In this document: in pieces, positions 44,811 through 54,911 of the stretch | How positions within the stretch are numbered: position 1 is the stretch's first letter | How the letters are laid out: every line of letters begins with the position of its first letter | Source: Hahella sp. HN01 | Lineage (GTDB): Bacteria > Pseudomonadota > Gammaproteobacteria > Pseudomonadales > Oleiphilaceae | Direction of reading: 5' to 3' | Assembly (NCBI RefSeq): GCF_018986435.1 | Contig: NZ_JAHMIN010000007.1 | Coordinates: 91,364-155,363 of the forward strand | Length of the DNA stretch: 64,000 nt | Notes under the pieces: generated by a model | The model's input: only the letters and a program-made list of their open reading frames with translations | Told to the model about the DNA's origin: nothing | Databases searched by the model: none | Program-made: the position numbers and the translations under genes

Positions 44811-45584
44811 TCAGTCAATCCTTGCAGCCGGCTCCATCAGCATTTGCAATCGTTCCGCGCGCATTATCAAAGCCGGGCTTTTTTCATCAAGGCCTAAACG
44901 GGTCAGATGTTCCGTCATTGGGTGGTCGGTTTCGCCGACCGTAAGCCTGACTGTTCCTGCAGGGTAGAGCTTTCCAAACCCTTTCAAACGCACTTTGGTT
45001 TTCGTAAGTCGATGCTCCACCTGGGTGTAAATCAGGAGGTTGACAGGAATCACTGGAATGCCGGGCAGCGTCTCGCCGCTCAAAGTAAAAAGCGTTTCGC
45101 CGTCAGAGCGGACTTGCGCGTGTATCTGTCTGCGCTGGCTGGCGAGGGTGATCTCCGCCGGAAAGCGCGGCAATCCCCACAACTCTCTGCCCGTTGATAG
45201 CGCGCTCTCCGACGTGACCGGGAGGTCCAACGGAAAAAATCCGATACGGCGTTGATTAATAGGCAGGTACAAATCCAGCACGTTGCTCAGAGGCAGACTT
45301 TCACCTTCCGGCAGTACGGGAATAACCAGACCGGCCTCTTTATGCGCGCCGATGGCGCAGCGCTTGTGATCATAGATACTGACCACCACCAACGTGTGAG
45401 AGCCCAGTGCAAAAGCCGGTTTGAGCCCGCTGCCTTTTAGCAGAGATGTCGCCGCCTCCACAGAAACGGGAAAGAATGCATTGATGCAGGCGCTGTCGCG
45501 GTAATTGATCGACGCGGAGAGTGCGCCTTTGTCTGTGCTTGGCATGGGAGTTGGAGTGGTTAATCCTAATTTGACTCCGGTCAT
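44811..45584 (-). CDS. Acetoacetate decarboxylase-fold protein lacking the Schiff-base lysine
   Basis: The 257-residue product matches the ADC superfamily: DYGVxx-like LVVVSIYDHKRC, IPVLPEGE, and STGRELWGLPRFPAEITL at ~130-147. In acetoacetate decarboxylase the last motif normally reads GRE..G.PKK, with a Lys forming the Schiff base; here it is PRF, with Arg and Phe. It is therefore unlikely to decarboxylate acetoacetate by the classical route, though acetoacetate is produced by the tyrosine pathway 20 kb away. Other ADC-fold members are aldolase-dehydratases or have no known activity. Confidence 0.75.
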   Translation of the reverse strand: MTGVKLGLTTPTPMPSTDKGALSASINYRDSACINAFFPVSVEAATSLLKGSGLKPAFALGSHTLVVVSIYDHKRCAIGAHKEAGLVIPVLPEGESLPLSNVLDLYLPINQRRIGFFPLDLPVTSESALSTGRELWGLPRFPAEITLASQRRQIHAQVRSDGETLFTLSGETLPGIPVIPVNLLIYTQVEHRLTKTKVRLKGFGKLYPAGTVRLTVGETDHPMTEHLTRLGLDEKSPALIMRAERLQMLMEPAARID

Positions 45585-45880
45585 CGGGATGTCTCCGCAG
45601 ATGGCGTGGGTTGAGGCGGCGGCTCCTGGCCGGGTGATTTACACAGATTAACACGAACTTGCCCACTGGGTTTGATGTGAGTCAGTTCGCGCAGCCGGCG
45701 CGCTTCATGGTCCGCCGACATCCCTCCTGCTCCGCTGTATGACGCGCGCATTATCCTGGTGAAAAGCTGCTCTCACGCTGGTTGCGCCCGCATATGAATA
45801 TTAACAAAGAAATTATTGCAAGCATGCGTCGCCAAGTACATTATGCAGCCGATTCCCTGTTGTTTAATGAGAGCGCGGTC

Positions 45881-46618
45881 GTGACATACTGTTTGGCGAT
45901 ATCCGTTGATGCCGGGTTGGTGTTTGCATCTGATTCCCGTACCAATGCAGGGGTTGATAACGTCAACACCTATCCCAAAATGTATTCGTTCAAAGTGCCG
46001 GAAAAGGCCTTTGTCACCGTGCTGACTTCCGGCAACCTGGCGACCACGCAGGCGGTGGTCAGACGTATCTCCCGTGACCTGGAAGATCCTTCTGGAGAAG
46101 GCGGGCTGGCCGCGTGCAATGATATGAGCGACGCGGCTCGCTACATCGGCGCCTTGAGCGTCGAATTGAAAAACTATTACGAAAAGGATTTGAAGCAGGG
46201 CGCTAATTTCGACTGCACCCTGATCGTTGGCGGGCAATATCACGACGGACCCCATGAGATATTCATGGTCTATCCTGAAGGAAACTATATTCAAAGCTCG
46301 CCCTATGCGCCGTACCTGCAGATAGGGGAGACGAAATACGGCAAGCCTATTCTGGATCGAGTGATCCGCAGTAACTCCAGTCTCGAGGCGGCGGCCCGTT
46401 GCGCCCTGGTTTCCATGGACTCCACCATGCGCAGTAATTTATCCGTGGCGCCGCCGTTTGATCTTCTGGTGTATGAGACCGGTAAACTGGAGCCGGCCCA
46501 TGTCATGCATTTGAAGCTGAATTCGCCTTACTATGCGACATTGCGCAAGCAATGGAGCGAGGGGCTTAAGGCGTTGTTTAATGAGTTACCGCTTTTCGAG
46601 TGGGAGAAAAATAAATAA
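45881..46618 (+). CDS. Anbu proteasome-like peptidase
   Basis: The start is the GTG at 45881, not the upstream ATGs, because it places the catalytic Thr directly after the initiator Met: MTYCLAISVDAGLVFASDSR. Counting Thr as 1, Asp17 and Lys32 fall where the Ntn-hydrolase active site needs them. The 245-residue length fits Anbu, the ancestral beta subunit relative of HslV and the 20S proteasome, which assembles into rings or open spirals. It heads a conserved cluster with transglutaminase-fold, ATP-grasp and alpha-E proteins. Its substrate is unknown. Confidence 0.9.
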   Translation: MTYCLAISVDAGLVFASDSRTNAGVDNVNTYPKMYSFKVPEKAFVTVLTSGNLATTQAVVRRISRDLEDPSGEGGLAACNDMSDAARYIGALSVELKNYYEKDLKQGANFDCTLIVGGQYHDGPHEIFMVYPEGNYIQSSPYAPYLQIGETKYGKPILDRVIRSNSSLEAAARCALVSMDSTMRSNLSVAPPFDLLVYETGKLEPAHVMHLKLNSPYYATLRKQWSEGLKALFNELPLFEWEKNK

Positions 46619-46793
46619 GCGCCAAGGCGCGGTAGTTGCATAGAAGCGCTGCGATAAGATGAATTAACGTATTCCTTGACCGGACGGTCGCCTCCTATCC
46701 TTGTTGCGGAGCAAGGGAGCTAGCGAGAGTCAGTAAAGGATGCGTCATAACAATGCAGGCGCTTACCGACGATGACTAAGCAAGGGGGTTGCT

Positions 46794-49700
46794 ATGAGTA
46801 TTCTGGTAGGGATCAGACATCGAACGACATACACCTATGACCGACTGGTCAGTCTGTCTCCACACACTGTCCGACTTCGTCCCGCTCCGCACTGCCGCAC
46901 GCCGATTATCAGTTACAGTCTGAACATTCATCCCAAACCGCACTTCATTAACTGGCTGCAGGACCCTTTCTCCAACTACGTTGCGAGGCTGGTTTTTCCA
47001 GAGAAGACGTCCAAGCTGGAAGTGGATGTGGATCTGGTGGCGGACTTAACCGCCTATAACCCTTTCGACTTTTTCGTTGAAAGCTTCGCGGAACATTACC
47101 CTTTCCAATACCCGGATAAACTGAAAGCCCAATTGGAGCCTTTTCTTGCGACGCAAGAGTGGGGGCCTCGCTTTGAGTCTTATTTAAAGTCGCTGCCCCG
47201 GAAGAAAAAGCCGATCAATGATTTTCTGGTCGAGCTGAATCAGACCCTTTGTAAAGACATCCAATACAATATCCGTATGGAGCCGGGAGTGCAGACTCCA
47301 GAGCATACGCTGGAGATAAAGCGGGGCTCCTGCCGGGACACCGCCTGGCTGATGATCCAGTTGTCGCGGCGGATGGGGTTGGCGGCGCGGTTTGTATCCG
47401 GTTATCTGGTGCAATTGACGCCGGACCAGAAATCGTTGGACGGTCCCAGCGGGCCGGAGAATGACTTCACCGACTTACACGCCTGGTGCGAAATCTTTGT
47501 TCCCGGCGCGGGCTGGTTGGGGCTGGACCCAACCTCCGGCTTATTCGCCGCGGAGGGACATATTCCACTCACCTGTACTCCCAATCCGGAAGAAGCGGCG
47601 CCTATCCTGGGGTCTGTGGATGAAGCGGAAGTTGAATTCAGTTTCTTCAACCAGGTGACCCGAATAAAAGAAGATCCACGCGTTACCAGGCCCTTTACTG
47701 AGCGGGAGTGGGAAGACATTGACGCCCTGGGTCAACATATCGATGAGACGCTGACTCGTAATGACGTGCGTCTGACGATGGGCGGCGAACCGACATTCGT
47801 TTCCATCGACGATATGCAGTCGGCGCAATGGAACACGGATGCAGATGGGCCGGAAAAGCGGCGTCTGGCTTTTGACCTGTCCCTGCGGCTTAAAAAGCAG
47901 TACGCGGAAAACGGCTTTATGCATTACGGTCAGGGCAAATGGTATCCCGGGGAGCCGCTGCCGCGCTGGCAGTACGCCCTGTATTGGCGCAAAGACGGCG
48001 CGCCCCTGTGGCAGGGACCGGAAGATGCGCTGAGCCACGACGCCAAGCCGGATGACGCGCGTGCGCTCATGGCGGCTTTCTGCCAGGAAATGGGGCTGTC
48101 CGACAGTGCGGTGCAACCTTGTTACGAAGACCCTTTCTACTACATGTGGCGTCATGCTCAACTGCCGGCGGGAGACGGTCCGCATGGAGATCATGAGGAG
48201 CTGGCGCGCCGCACTTTGGCGCAGGTCATGCAACGGGGACTGAATCAGACGGTGGGCTATTGTCTGCCAATCGGTCTGAATCAGGTGACAGGCGTTTGGC
48301 GCACCTGTCTCTGGCGCTTTTTACAGGGGGCGTTGTATCTGAGCCCCGGTAATTCTCCTCTTGGTTTCAGACTGCCCTTGGCGAGTCTTTCGTCCCAGGA
48401 ACTCAGCGACGAATACGAAGTGCATGAACGTGACCCTTTCGCTCCGTTGCCGCAGGAAATAAGGCCGCTCGCAAAAGCTGAAAGCCGTCCACTGGCGGAG
48501 ATGGTCATCCATACCGCAATGTGTACGGAAGTGCGCGACGGCTATCTACATGCCTTTATGCCTCCGGTAAGTACGCTGGAGGAATATGTGACGTTGCTGG
48601 ATGCTCTGTCCCGGGCGGCGACCAAAATCAAGCGCCCGGTGCGTATCGAGGGCTATCCTCCGCCTCATGATGTCCGACTGGTGAAAATGGTGGTGGCGCC
48701 GGACCCAGGGGTGATTGAAGTGAATATTCAACCCGCCTCCAGTTGGAATGAGCTTAAGCAGATTACAGAAACGCTTTATCACGAAGCGCGCCTGAGCCGC
48801 CTTGGAACAGAAAAGTTCATGTTGGACGGTCGACACAGCGGCACCGGCGGCGGCAACCATGTGACGCTGGGCGGGCCCACGGCGGCGGACAGTCCGCTGC
48901 TGCGGCGTCCTGATCTGCTGCGCAGTCTGATTACGTTCTGGCAGCATCATCCCAGTCTGTCTTACTTGTTCAGCGGCATGTTCATCGGCCCCACCAGTCA
49001 GGCGCCGCGTCTGGACGAGGGGCGGGTGGAGCGGATATACGAGATGGAGATCGCTTTCTCTCATATGCCGGCGGGAGACGTGCCGCAACCCTGGCTGGTG
49101 GACAGGTTGCTGCGCCACCTACTGACTGACCTGACCGGCAACACCCATCGCAGTGAATTCTGCATCGATAAACTGTATTCCCCGGACAGCAGCACAGGTC
49201 GCCTTGGCATTCTTGAGTTTCGCTCTTTTGAAATGCCGCCTCATGCGCGAATGAGCCTGGCGCAAATGCTGTTGCTGCGGGCCTGTGTGGCTCTATTCTG
49301 GGAGCGTCCCTACAAGCATAAGTTGATTGAATGGGAACACAGCTTGCATGACCGTTTTATGTTGCCTCACTTCCTGTGGCGGGATCTGACGGATGTGCTG
49401 CAGTTTCTGGCGGACAATGGCTACCCCTTTAAATCTCAATGGTATGAGTCTTTTCTGGAGTTTCGGTGTCCACGTGTCGGAACCATGGAGCTTGAGGGCG
49501 TTGAACTGGAGCTGCGGCATGCGCTGGAGCCCTGGTTTGTGCTGGGTGAAGAAGCCGCGGCAGGGGGAACGGCGCGCTACGTGGACTCCAGTATGGAGCG
49601 GCTGCAGGTCAAGCTGAGACTGGCGACGCCGGAGCGCCATGTGCTGACCTGCAATGGGCGCGTCGTCCCTATGTCTCCTGGCGGAGAGGAGGGCTGCTAT

Positions 49701-50072
49701 GTCGCGGGGGTGCGTTATCGTGCTTGGCAGCCCTGGTCTGCGTTGCATCCCACCATTGGCGTTCACTCGCCCCTGGTGTTTGATATTTTCGATACCTGGA
49801 ACGGCCGCAGCCTGGGTGGATGCACGTACCACGTCATGCATCCGGGGGGCCGCAGTTACGAGCATTTTCCGGTCAATGCGCTGGAAGCGGAAGCGCGTCG
49901 CATCAGTCGTTTTGAGGATATTGGCCACACCCATGGCCCTCTGATTGCGCCGCCAGTCGTCAATGGCGGCGGGCGCTTTTATCCTCGTCGCGAGCCTCGC
50001 GTCGGCGCTGCGCCGCCCCGGCCCAAGCCCAACGCCAGCTATCCCTTAACCTTGGATTTACGCTACGATTAA
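46794..50072 (+). CDS. Transglutaminase-fold protein fused to DUF2126 amidoligase domain
   Basis: The 1092-residue protein starts after AAGGGGG. Residues 1-85 are the bacterial transglutaminase N domain (IRHRTTYTYDRLVSLSP). The core domain has the triad Cys180 (GSCRDTA), His229 (LHAWCE) and Asp245 (GLDPTSG). From ~320 to the end is DUF2126, annotated as putative amidoligase, with TMGGEPTFVSIDD, a HSGTGGGNHVTLGG glycine loop (~680-700) and FRSFEMPPHARMSLAQ. The protein probably hydrolyses and ligates peptide or amide bonds. It is 176 bases after Anbu and 3 before the next gene. Confidence 0.92.
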   Translation: MSILVGIRHRTTYTYDRLVSLSPHTVRLRPAPHCRTPIISYSLNIHPKPHFINWLQDPFSNYVARLVFPEKTSKLEVDVDLVADLTAYNPFDFFVESFAEHYPFQYPDKLKAQLEPFLATQEWGPRFESYLKSLPRKKKPINDFLVELNQTLCKDIQYNIRMEPGVQTPEHTLEIKRGSCRDTAWLMIQLSRRMGLAARFVSGYLVQLTPDQKSLDGPSGPENDFTDLHAWCEIFVPGAGWLGLDPTSGLFAAEGHIPLTCTPNPEEAAPILGSVDEAEVEFSFFNQVTRIKEDPRVTRPFTEREWEDIDALGQHIDETLTRNDVRLTMGGEPTFVSIDDMQSAQWNTDADGPEKRRLAFDLSLRLKKQYAENGFMHYGQGKWYPGEPLPRWQYALYWRKDGAPLWQGPEDALSHDAKPDDARALMAAFCQEMGLSDSAVQPCYEDPFYYMWRHAQLPAGDGPHGDHEELARRTLAQVMQRGLNQTVGYCLPIGLNQVTGVWRTCLWRFLQGALYLSPGNSPLGFRLPLASLSSQELSDEYEVHERDPFAPLPQEIRPLAKAESRPLAEMVIHTAMCTEVRDGYLHAFMPPVSTLEEYVTLLDALSRAATKIKRPVRIEGYPPPHDVRLVKMVVAPDPGVIEVNIQPASSWNELKQITETLYHEARLSRLGTEKFMLDGRHSGTGGGNHVTLGGPTAADSPLLRRPDLLRSLITFWQHHPSLSYLFSGMFIGPTSQAPRLDEGRVERIYEMEIAFSHMPAGDVPQPWLVDRLLRHLLTDLTGNTHRSEFCIDKLYSPDSSTGRLGILEFRSFEMPPHARMSLAQMLLLRACVALFWERPYKHKLIEWEHSLHDRFMLPHFLWRDLTDVLQFLADNGYPFKSQWYESFLEFRCPRVGTMELEGVELELRHALEPWFVLGEEAAAGGTARYVDSSMERLQVKLRLATPERHVLTCNGRVVPMSPGGEEGCYVAGVRYRAWQPWSALHPTIGVHSPLVFDIFDTWNGRSLGGCTYHVMHPGGRSYEHFPVNALEAEARRISRFEDIGHTHGPLIAPPVVNGGGRFYPRREPRVGAAPPRPKPNASYPLTLDLRYD

Positions 50073-50075
50073 GCT

Positions 50076-52571
50076 ATGTCAGAAAACATAGCGCCTTCTA
50101 CGCAGCCCAGTCTGGATCTGACTGGGTTGCCATATTCCCCCCTCGCCACCGCATTCGATGAAATGCTGGGTTCCGGCGGCGAGGCGCGTCCTCACTGGCG
50201 CGCCTTTGCAGAATATTTTTCTCGGGTATCCCGGGACGATCTCGGGCAATTGCGTCGCGACACGCTGCGCCGTTTGAAAGAGCAGGGCGTCAACTACCAC
50301 GTATATGACGACCCGCAGGGCATGCGTCGAACCTGGCAGTTGGACCCGCTGCCGATGGTGATGTCTGAAGCGGACTGGAACCCGATTGAAGCGGGATTAC
50401 AGCAGCGGGCGCATTTGTACTCACGGGTGCTGGCGGATTTATTGGGACCGCAAACCTGTCTGAAGCAAGGGGTGTTGCCGCCGGAACTGGTGTTGCAGCA
50501 TCCGGGGTTTTTGCGTTCGATGATGGGCTCCGCGGCGTTGCCGCTGAGTCTGTTCGCCGCGGATCTGGCCAGAGGCCCTGACGGCTCCTGGTGGGTGCTG
50601 GCGGATCGTACTCAGGGACCTTCCGGCGCAGGCTACGTTCTTGAAGCCAGAATGGTGACCAAGCGTGTTTTAAGTCAAAACGCTGTGGATTACGCCATCG
50701 CGCCGCTGGCGCAATTTTTCTATCACTTCAAACGTCATGTGGCGGCGCTGGCCCCGGACCAGCAAAAAGAGCCCACGATCGTGCTGTTGTCGCCGGGTAT
50801 CGGCAACGAAGTGTATTTCGAACATGCTTATCTGGCGGCGCAACTGGGCATCACCTTAGTACAGGGCGATGATCTGACGGTGCGTCAGGGTAAGGTCTAC
50901 CTCAAAACCGTGGATGACCTGCAGCAGGTGGATGTCATTATCCGCCGGGTAGACGACGCTTTCTGCGATCCTCTGAACTTTCGCGCCGACTCCATGCTGG
51001 GCGTGCCGGGACTGGCGCAGGCGCAGGCGCTTGGGCGGGTGGGAATGGCCAACCCATTGGGCGGCGGCTTTCTGGAGTCGCCGGCGATGCTGCCGTTTCT
51101 TCCGGCGTTGTCGAAGCATTTCCTGGCGGAAGAACTCAAGCTGCCCAACGTGGCCACCTGGTGGTGCGGGCAAGAGAAAGAACTCAAACACGTCCTGCAG
51201 AACCTGGACGACTTGGTGATCAAAACAGTGGATCGCCACGCACTGGTGTGTTTCGGGCCCAAAATGAGCGCACGGGAACGCGACGCACTAAAACGGCGCA
51301 TTCAGGCGGAACCCTGGCGCTATGTTGGGCAGGAACTGTTGAGCTTTTCCACCACGCCGACCCTGGTCGGTTCCGAAATTCAACCGCGGCATCTGGTGCT
51401 GCGTGGATTCGCCGCCGGCGATGGCGAACAGTACGATGTTATGCCTGGCGGTCTGACACGGGTCTCGCCGGATGCGCATACCTTTCTGGTGTCCGGTCAA
51501 TCCGGAGGATGGAGTAAGGACACCTGGCTGCTGAAAAGTTCCGGCTCCATGCGCGATGTGCTGCGGCTGAGTCCAACCAAACAACGTCGTATCGCCTCCG
51601 CGGTGCTTACCAGCCGGGCGGCGGAAAGCCTGTTCTGGCTGGCGCGCTATCTGGAGCGCACGGAATCACTGCTACGCCATATTCGCGCTTATGTGCGACG
51701 CCTGGAAAATTATATCGACTATGGCTTCGATACGGATAAAGCCGTGTTGGAAGGCATGTTGCCGGCGGTGGAAGCGTTCTGCGCCCTTGGTCGCGAAGGT
51801 CTGCCTACCGTTGAGGATTTGAAACAGTATGTGCTGGACTCCACCCGCGTGGGGGGCGTCGCTTTCAATCTGCGTGGCGCTATCAACTCCGCTTATACCG
51901 TGCGGGACCTGTGGTCCGGCGACTGCTGGCGCGCGGTGGAGGAGCTTGAGGAGTTGCTGGAGTACAGCGAAAAAAACCGCAGCGTGCTGGCGTTGGACCA
52001 GTTTATCCAGCCGTTTCTCACGGCTCTGTTGGCGTTTTTGGGGGCGAGTCAGGAGAGTCTGGCGTTGAACCAGGGAGGCCTCTGGTTGCAATTGGGGCGA
52101 CGCCTGGAACGGGCGCAAAACACGCTATCCAGCACCCATAAAATTTGTGCGGAATTGAACGAGGACAACGAGGCGGGGCTGCGGGAAATGTTGCTCGAAG
52201 CCCATGACTGCCTGAGCAGCCATCGTCGCCGTTATGGCACTGAGTTGCCTTTTTACACGTTATGGAAACATTTACTACTCGAGCCTACCAACCCGCGTTC
52301 GTTGGTCTATGCTGTCAGTGAGCTGGAGCCCTTGCTGAGCTATTTGAACCCAACGCCGCAACAAGGACTCATCGGGCTCGAGAAGAACGTTCTGGCGATT
52401 CTTACGCCGCTGCGACTGGCGGATGCGGTGGAGTGGCGCGACCTCGAATTGACTCAGACAGAGTTGGCTCCCTTTTTGCAAAACCTGACACAACAACTAA
52501 ATCAGTTTGGTCTGAATATTGAGCACCAATACTTCAAGCACGCCCAACCCCTCACCCGATTCATGCGCTGA
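50076..52571 (+). CDS. Circularly permuted ATP-grasp fused to alpha-E domain
   Basis: In this 831-residue protein, residues ~60-475 are the circularly permuted ATP-grasp (CP_ATPgrasp; DUF404/407): YDDPQGMRRTWQLDPLPMV, ADRTQGPSGAGY, ILLSPGIGNEVYFEHAYL and a later VIIRRVDDAFCDPL. From ~505 the alpha-E domain (DUF403) follows, with SRAAESLFWLARYLERTESL. The downstream genes encode the same two domains separately, so this fusion shows that they work together. Predicted activity is ATP-dependent peptide-bond formation. Confidence 0.92.
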   Translation: MSENIAPSTQPSLDLTGLPYSPLATAFDEMLGSGGEARPHWRAFAEYFSRVSRDDLGQLRRDTLRRLKEQGVNYHVYDDPQGMRRTWQLDPLPMVMSEADWNPIEAGLQQRAHLYSRVLADLLGPQTCLKQGVLPPELVLQHPGFLRSMMGSAALPLSLFAADLARGPDGSWWVLADRTQGPSGAGYVLEARMVTKRVLSQNAVDYAIAPLAQFFYHFKRHVAALAPDQQKEPTIVLLSPGIGNEVYFEHAYLAAQLGITLVQGDDLTVRQGKVYLKTVDDLQQVDVIIRRVDDAFCDPLNFRADSMLGVPGLAQAQALGRVGMANPLGGGFLESPAMLPFLPALSKHFLAEELKLPNVATWWCGQEKELKHVLQNLDDLVIKTVDRHALVCFGPKMSARERDALKRRIQAEPWRYVGQELLSFSTTPTLVGSEIQPRHLVLRGFAAGDGEQYDVMPGGLTRVSPDAHTFLVSGQSGGWSKDTWLLKSSGSMRDVLRLSPTKQRRIASAVLTSRAAESLFWLARYLERTESLLRHIRAYVRRLENYIDYGFDTDKAVLEGMLPAVEAFCALGREGLPTVEDLKQYVLDSTRVGGVAFNLRGAINSAYTVRDLWSGDCWRAVEELEELLEYSEKNRSVLALDQFIQPFLTALLAFLGASQESLALNQGGLWLQLGRRLERAQNTLSSTHKICAELNEDNEAGLREMLLEAHDCLSSHRRRYGTELPFYTLWKHLLLEPTNPRSLVYAVSELEPLLSYLNPTPQQGLIGLEKNVLAILTPLRLADAVEWRDLELTQTELAPFLQNLTQQLNQFGLNIEHQYFKHAQPLTRFMR

Positions 52572-53484
52572 CGGCGTATTGCTGAGGGTGAAGCACGAGA
52601 CGGTCTACCGCTATCCGGGACCGGCCTCGCTCGCCTATAACGCCGCCTGGCTGGAGCCGTTGTCCGGCGACGGTCAGATGCGCATTGAGCATCGCTTGAA
52701 GGTAGACCCCAAGCCGCAATTCCAGAACCTGAGGACAGACGCCTTCGGTAATCAGATGCACTACTTTGAAGTGCATAAGCCGCACTCTGCGCTCAAAGTG
52801 GTGAGCGAGGCGATTGTGGAGCGTCGTCCGAGGCCGCATAACGGGGCCTGCGCGGCGCCATGGGAGCGTGCGCGCTACGCTGCGGCGTCTGACCCGGCGG
52901 AACGCGCCGCGTTGTGCTCTTTCGCGTATCCGGACGCCTCGATTCCGATCATTGATGAAGTGATCGACTATACGTTGGTGAGCTTTCAAAAAGGACGGGC
53001 GCTGAATGAAGCAGTGAAAGACTTCGCCGCCCGCATCTATCGGGATTTCAAATACACGTCCGGCGCCACGCAGGTGGACACCAGCGTCACCGAGTTCTGG
53101 GAGTTGCGCAAAGGCGTCTGCCAGGACTTCGCCAATCTGGCGGTATTGGGATTGCGGGCCATCGGACTGGCGGCCGCTTACGTTAGCGGCTATGTGCTCA
53201 CGCATCCTCCGGAAGGAGAGAAAAAGCGTCAGGGCGCGGACGCATCTCATGCCTGGTTTGCGGTGCATGCGCCGGGCTATGGTTGGATTCATGTGGACCC
53301 GACCAACAATATGTGGGTGGCGAAAGAGCATATCATCGTGGCGATAGGGCGGAATTACACCGACGTACCGCCGCTCAAGGGCGTTTGTTACGGAGGGGGC
53401 CAGCAGCAGCCTGAAGTTGCGGTAACCGTAGACATAATAAAACGAGAGGATCTCTTCCATGGGCATTCAATGGAAAGACTATAA
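52519..53484 (+). CDS. Transglutaminase-like cysteine protease/peptidase
   Basis: The 321-residue product has the N domain (VKHETVYRYPGPASLAYN) and a core with Cys201 (KGVCQDFA), His244 (SHAWFA) and Asp260 (HVDPTNN). It is a compact version of the N-terminal part of the 1092-residue protein. The TTG start at 52519 overlaps the preceding gene by 53 bases; TTG 52579 or GTG 52588 would begin nearer the domain and are possible. Its stop overlaps the next gene's start by 26 bases. Confidence 0.9.
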   Translation: MSTNTSSTPNPSPDSCADGVLLRVKHETVYRYPGPASLAYNAAWLEPLSGDGQMRIEHRLKVDPKPQFQNLRTDAFGNQMHYFEVHKPHSALKVVSEAIVERRPRPHNGACAAPWERARYAAASDPAERAALCSFAYPDASIPIIDEVIDYTLVSFQKGRALNEAVKDFAARIYRDFKYTSGATQVDTSVTEFWELRKGVCQDFANLAVLGLRAIGLAAAYVSGYVLTHPPEGEKKRQGADASHAWFAVHAPGYGWIHVDPTNNMWVAKEHIIVAIGRNYTDVPPLKGVCYGGGQQQPEVAVTVDIIKREDLFHGHSMERL

Positions 53485-54910
53485 ATACCCGGAACTCTAT
53501 GACGAATTGATTGACGGGAAAGGGAAGCCAAGGAAAGTGGCGGAAACATTGGCCAGGCATATGGCGGAAATGGAGGACGAGGAGCTGGATCGGCTGAAAA
53601 GCACTTCCGAACTGGCGATCAAGGAAATGGGCATTACCTTTACCGTCTACGATCAGGAAGGCGGCTCCATCGACCGACAGTGGCCATTCGACATTATCCC
53701 CAGAGTGATGAGCAAGAAAGAGTGGGATGTGGTCGACGCCGGACTCAAACAGCGCGTCAAAGCGCTCAACATGTTTATCGACGACATCTATCACGACCAG
53801 AAGATTGTCAAAGATAAAGTCTTCCCCAAAGAGCTGCTCAGCAAATCCAAGAATTTCCGTAAGCAATGCATAGGCGTGAGCCCGGCTCACGGCGTGTGGG
53901 CGCATATTTGCGGCTCGGATCTGGTGCGGCACTCCGATGGCCAGATATACGTGTTGGAGGACAACCTGCGGGTGCCGTCCGGCGTGTCCTACCTGCTGGA
54001 AAACCGGCAGGTCATGAAACGGGTATTCGCAGACCTGTTCGGCGACTTCAGCATCTTGCCGGTGGACGATTACCCCTCGCAGCTGTTCGATACCCTGGCT
54101 GCGCTATCGCCGCGTCCGGCGGATTACCCCCAGGTCGTGGTGCTGACGCCGGGCATCTATAACTCCGCCTATTTTGAACACGCCTATCTCGCCCAGCAGA
54201 TGGGGTGCGAGTTGGTGGAAGGCACGGATTTGGTGGTGACTGACGACGACTGCGTTTATATGAAAACCATATACGGTCTGGAACGGGTCGATGTGATCTA
54301 TCGTCGTGTGGACGATCTGTTTCTGGACCCGGAAGCCTTCAACCCTGACTCAGTGCTGGGCGTGCGGGGCCTGATGCGGGCCTGGCTGAAGGGCAATGTG
54401 GCGCTGGCCAACGCGCCGGGCGCAGGGGTGGCGGACGACAAAGTGGTGTATGCGTTTGTGCCGGACATGATCAAGTACTACCTGAGTGAGGAAATGATCC
54501 TGCCCAATGTACCCACTTATTTATGTATGAAAGACGAAGACCGCAAGTACGTGCTCTCGCATCTGGAGGAACTGGTGGTGAAACCCGCCAATGAATCCGG
54601 CGGCTACGGCATGCTGGTCGGCCCCAAATCCACCAAGAAAGAGCGGGAAAAGTTCGCGGAGCTGATCGAAGCCGATCCGCGCAACTATATCGCGCAGCCG
54701 ACGCTGAATCTCAGCACCGCGCCTACGCTGGTGGACGGTAAGGTGGAGCCGCGACATCTGGACATGCGTCCTTTCATTCTTTCCAGCGATCAGATTTACG
54801 TGACCACCGGCGGACTGACCCGGGTAGCGTTGAGAAAAGGGTCGCTGGTGGTGAATTCCTCCCAGGGCGGGGGGAGTAAAGATACTTGGATCATAGACGA
54901 GGAGGCCTGA
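53459..54910 (+). CDS. Circularly permuted ATP-grasp protein
   Basis: The 483-residue stand-alone version of the ATP-grasp has VYDQEGGSIDRQWPFDIIPRV, EDNLRVPSGVSYLLENR (ATP loop), VVLTPGIYNSAYFEHAYLA and VKPANESGGYGMLVGPKS. GAGAGGA precedes the ATG. It is closely related to the ATP-grasp half of the 831-residue fusion. It lies one base before the alpha-E gene, and should work with it. Target substrate is unknown; peptide tags or small peptides have been proposed for such clusters. Confidence 0.93.
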   Translation: MGIQWKDYKYPELYDELIDGKGKPRKVAETLARHMAEMEDEELDRLKSTSELAIKEMGITFTVYDQEGGSIDRQWPFDIIPRVMSKKEWDVVDAGLKQRVKALNMFIDDIYHDQKIVKDKVFPKELLSKSKNFRKQCIGVSPAHGVWAHICGSDLVRHSDGQIYVLEDNLRVPSGVSYLLENRQVMKRVFADLFGDFSILPVDDYPSQLFDTLAALSPRPADYPQVVVLTPGIYNSAYFEHAYLAQQMGCELVEGTDLVVTDDDCVYMKTIYGLERVDVIYRRVDDLFLDPEAFNPDSVLGVRGLMRAWLKGNVALANAPGAGVADDKVVYAFVPDMIKYYLSEEMILPNVPTYLCMKDEDRKYVLSHLEELVVKPANESGGYGMLVGPKSTKKEREKFAELIEADPRNYIAQPTLNLSTAPTLVDGKVEPRHLDMRPFILSSDQIYVTTGGLTRVALRKGSLVVNSSQGGGSKDTWIIDEEA

Positions 54911-54911
54911 A

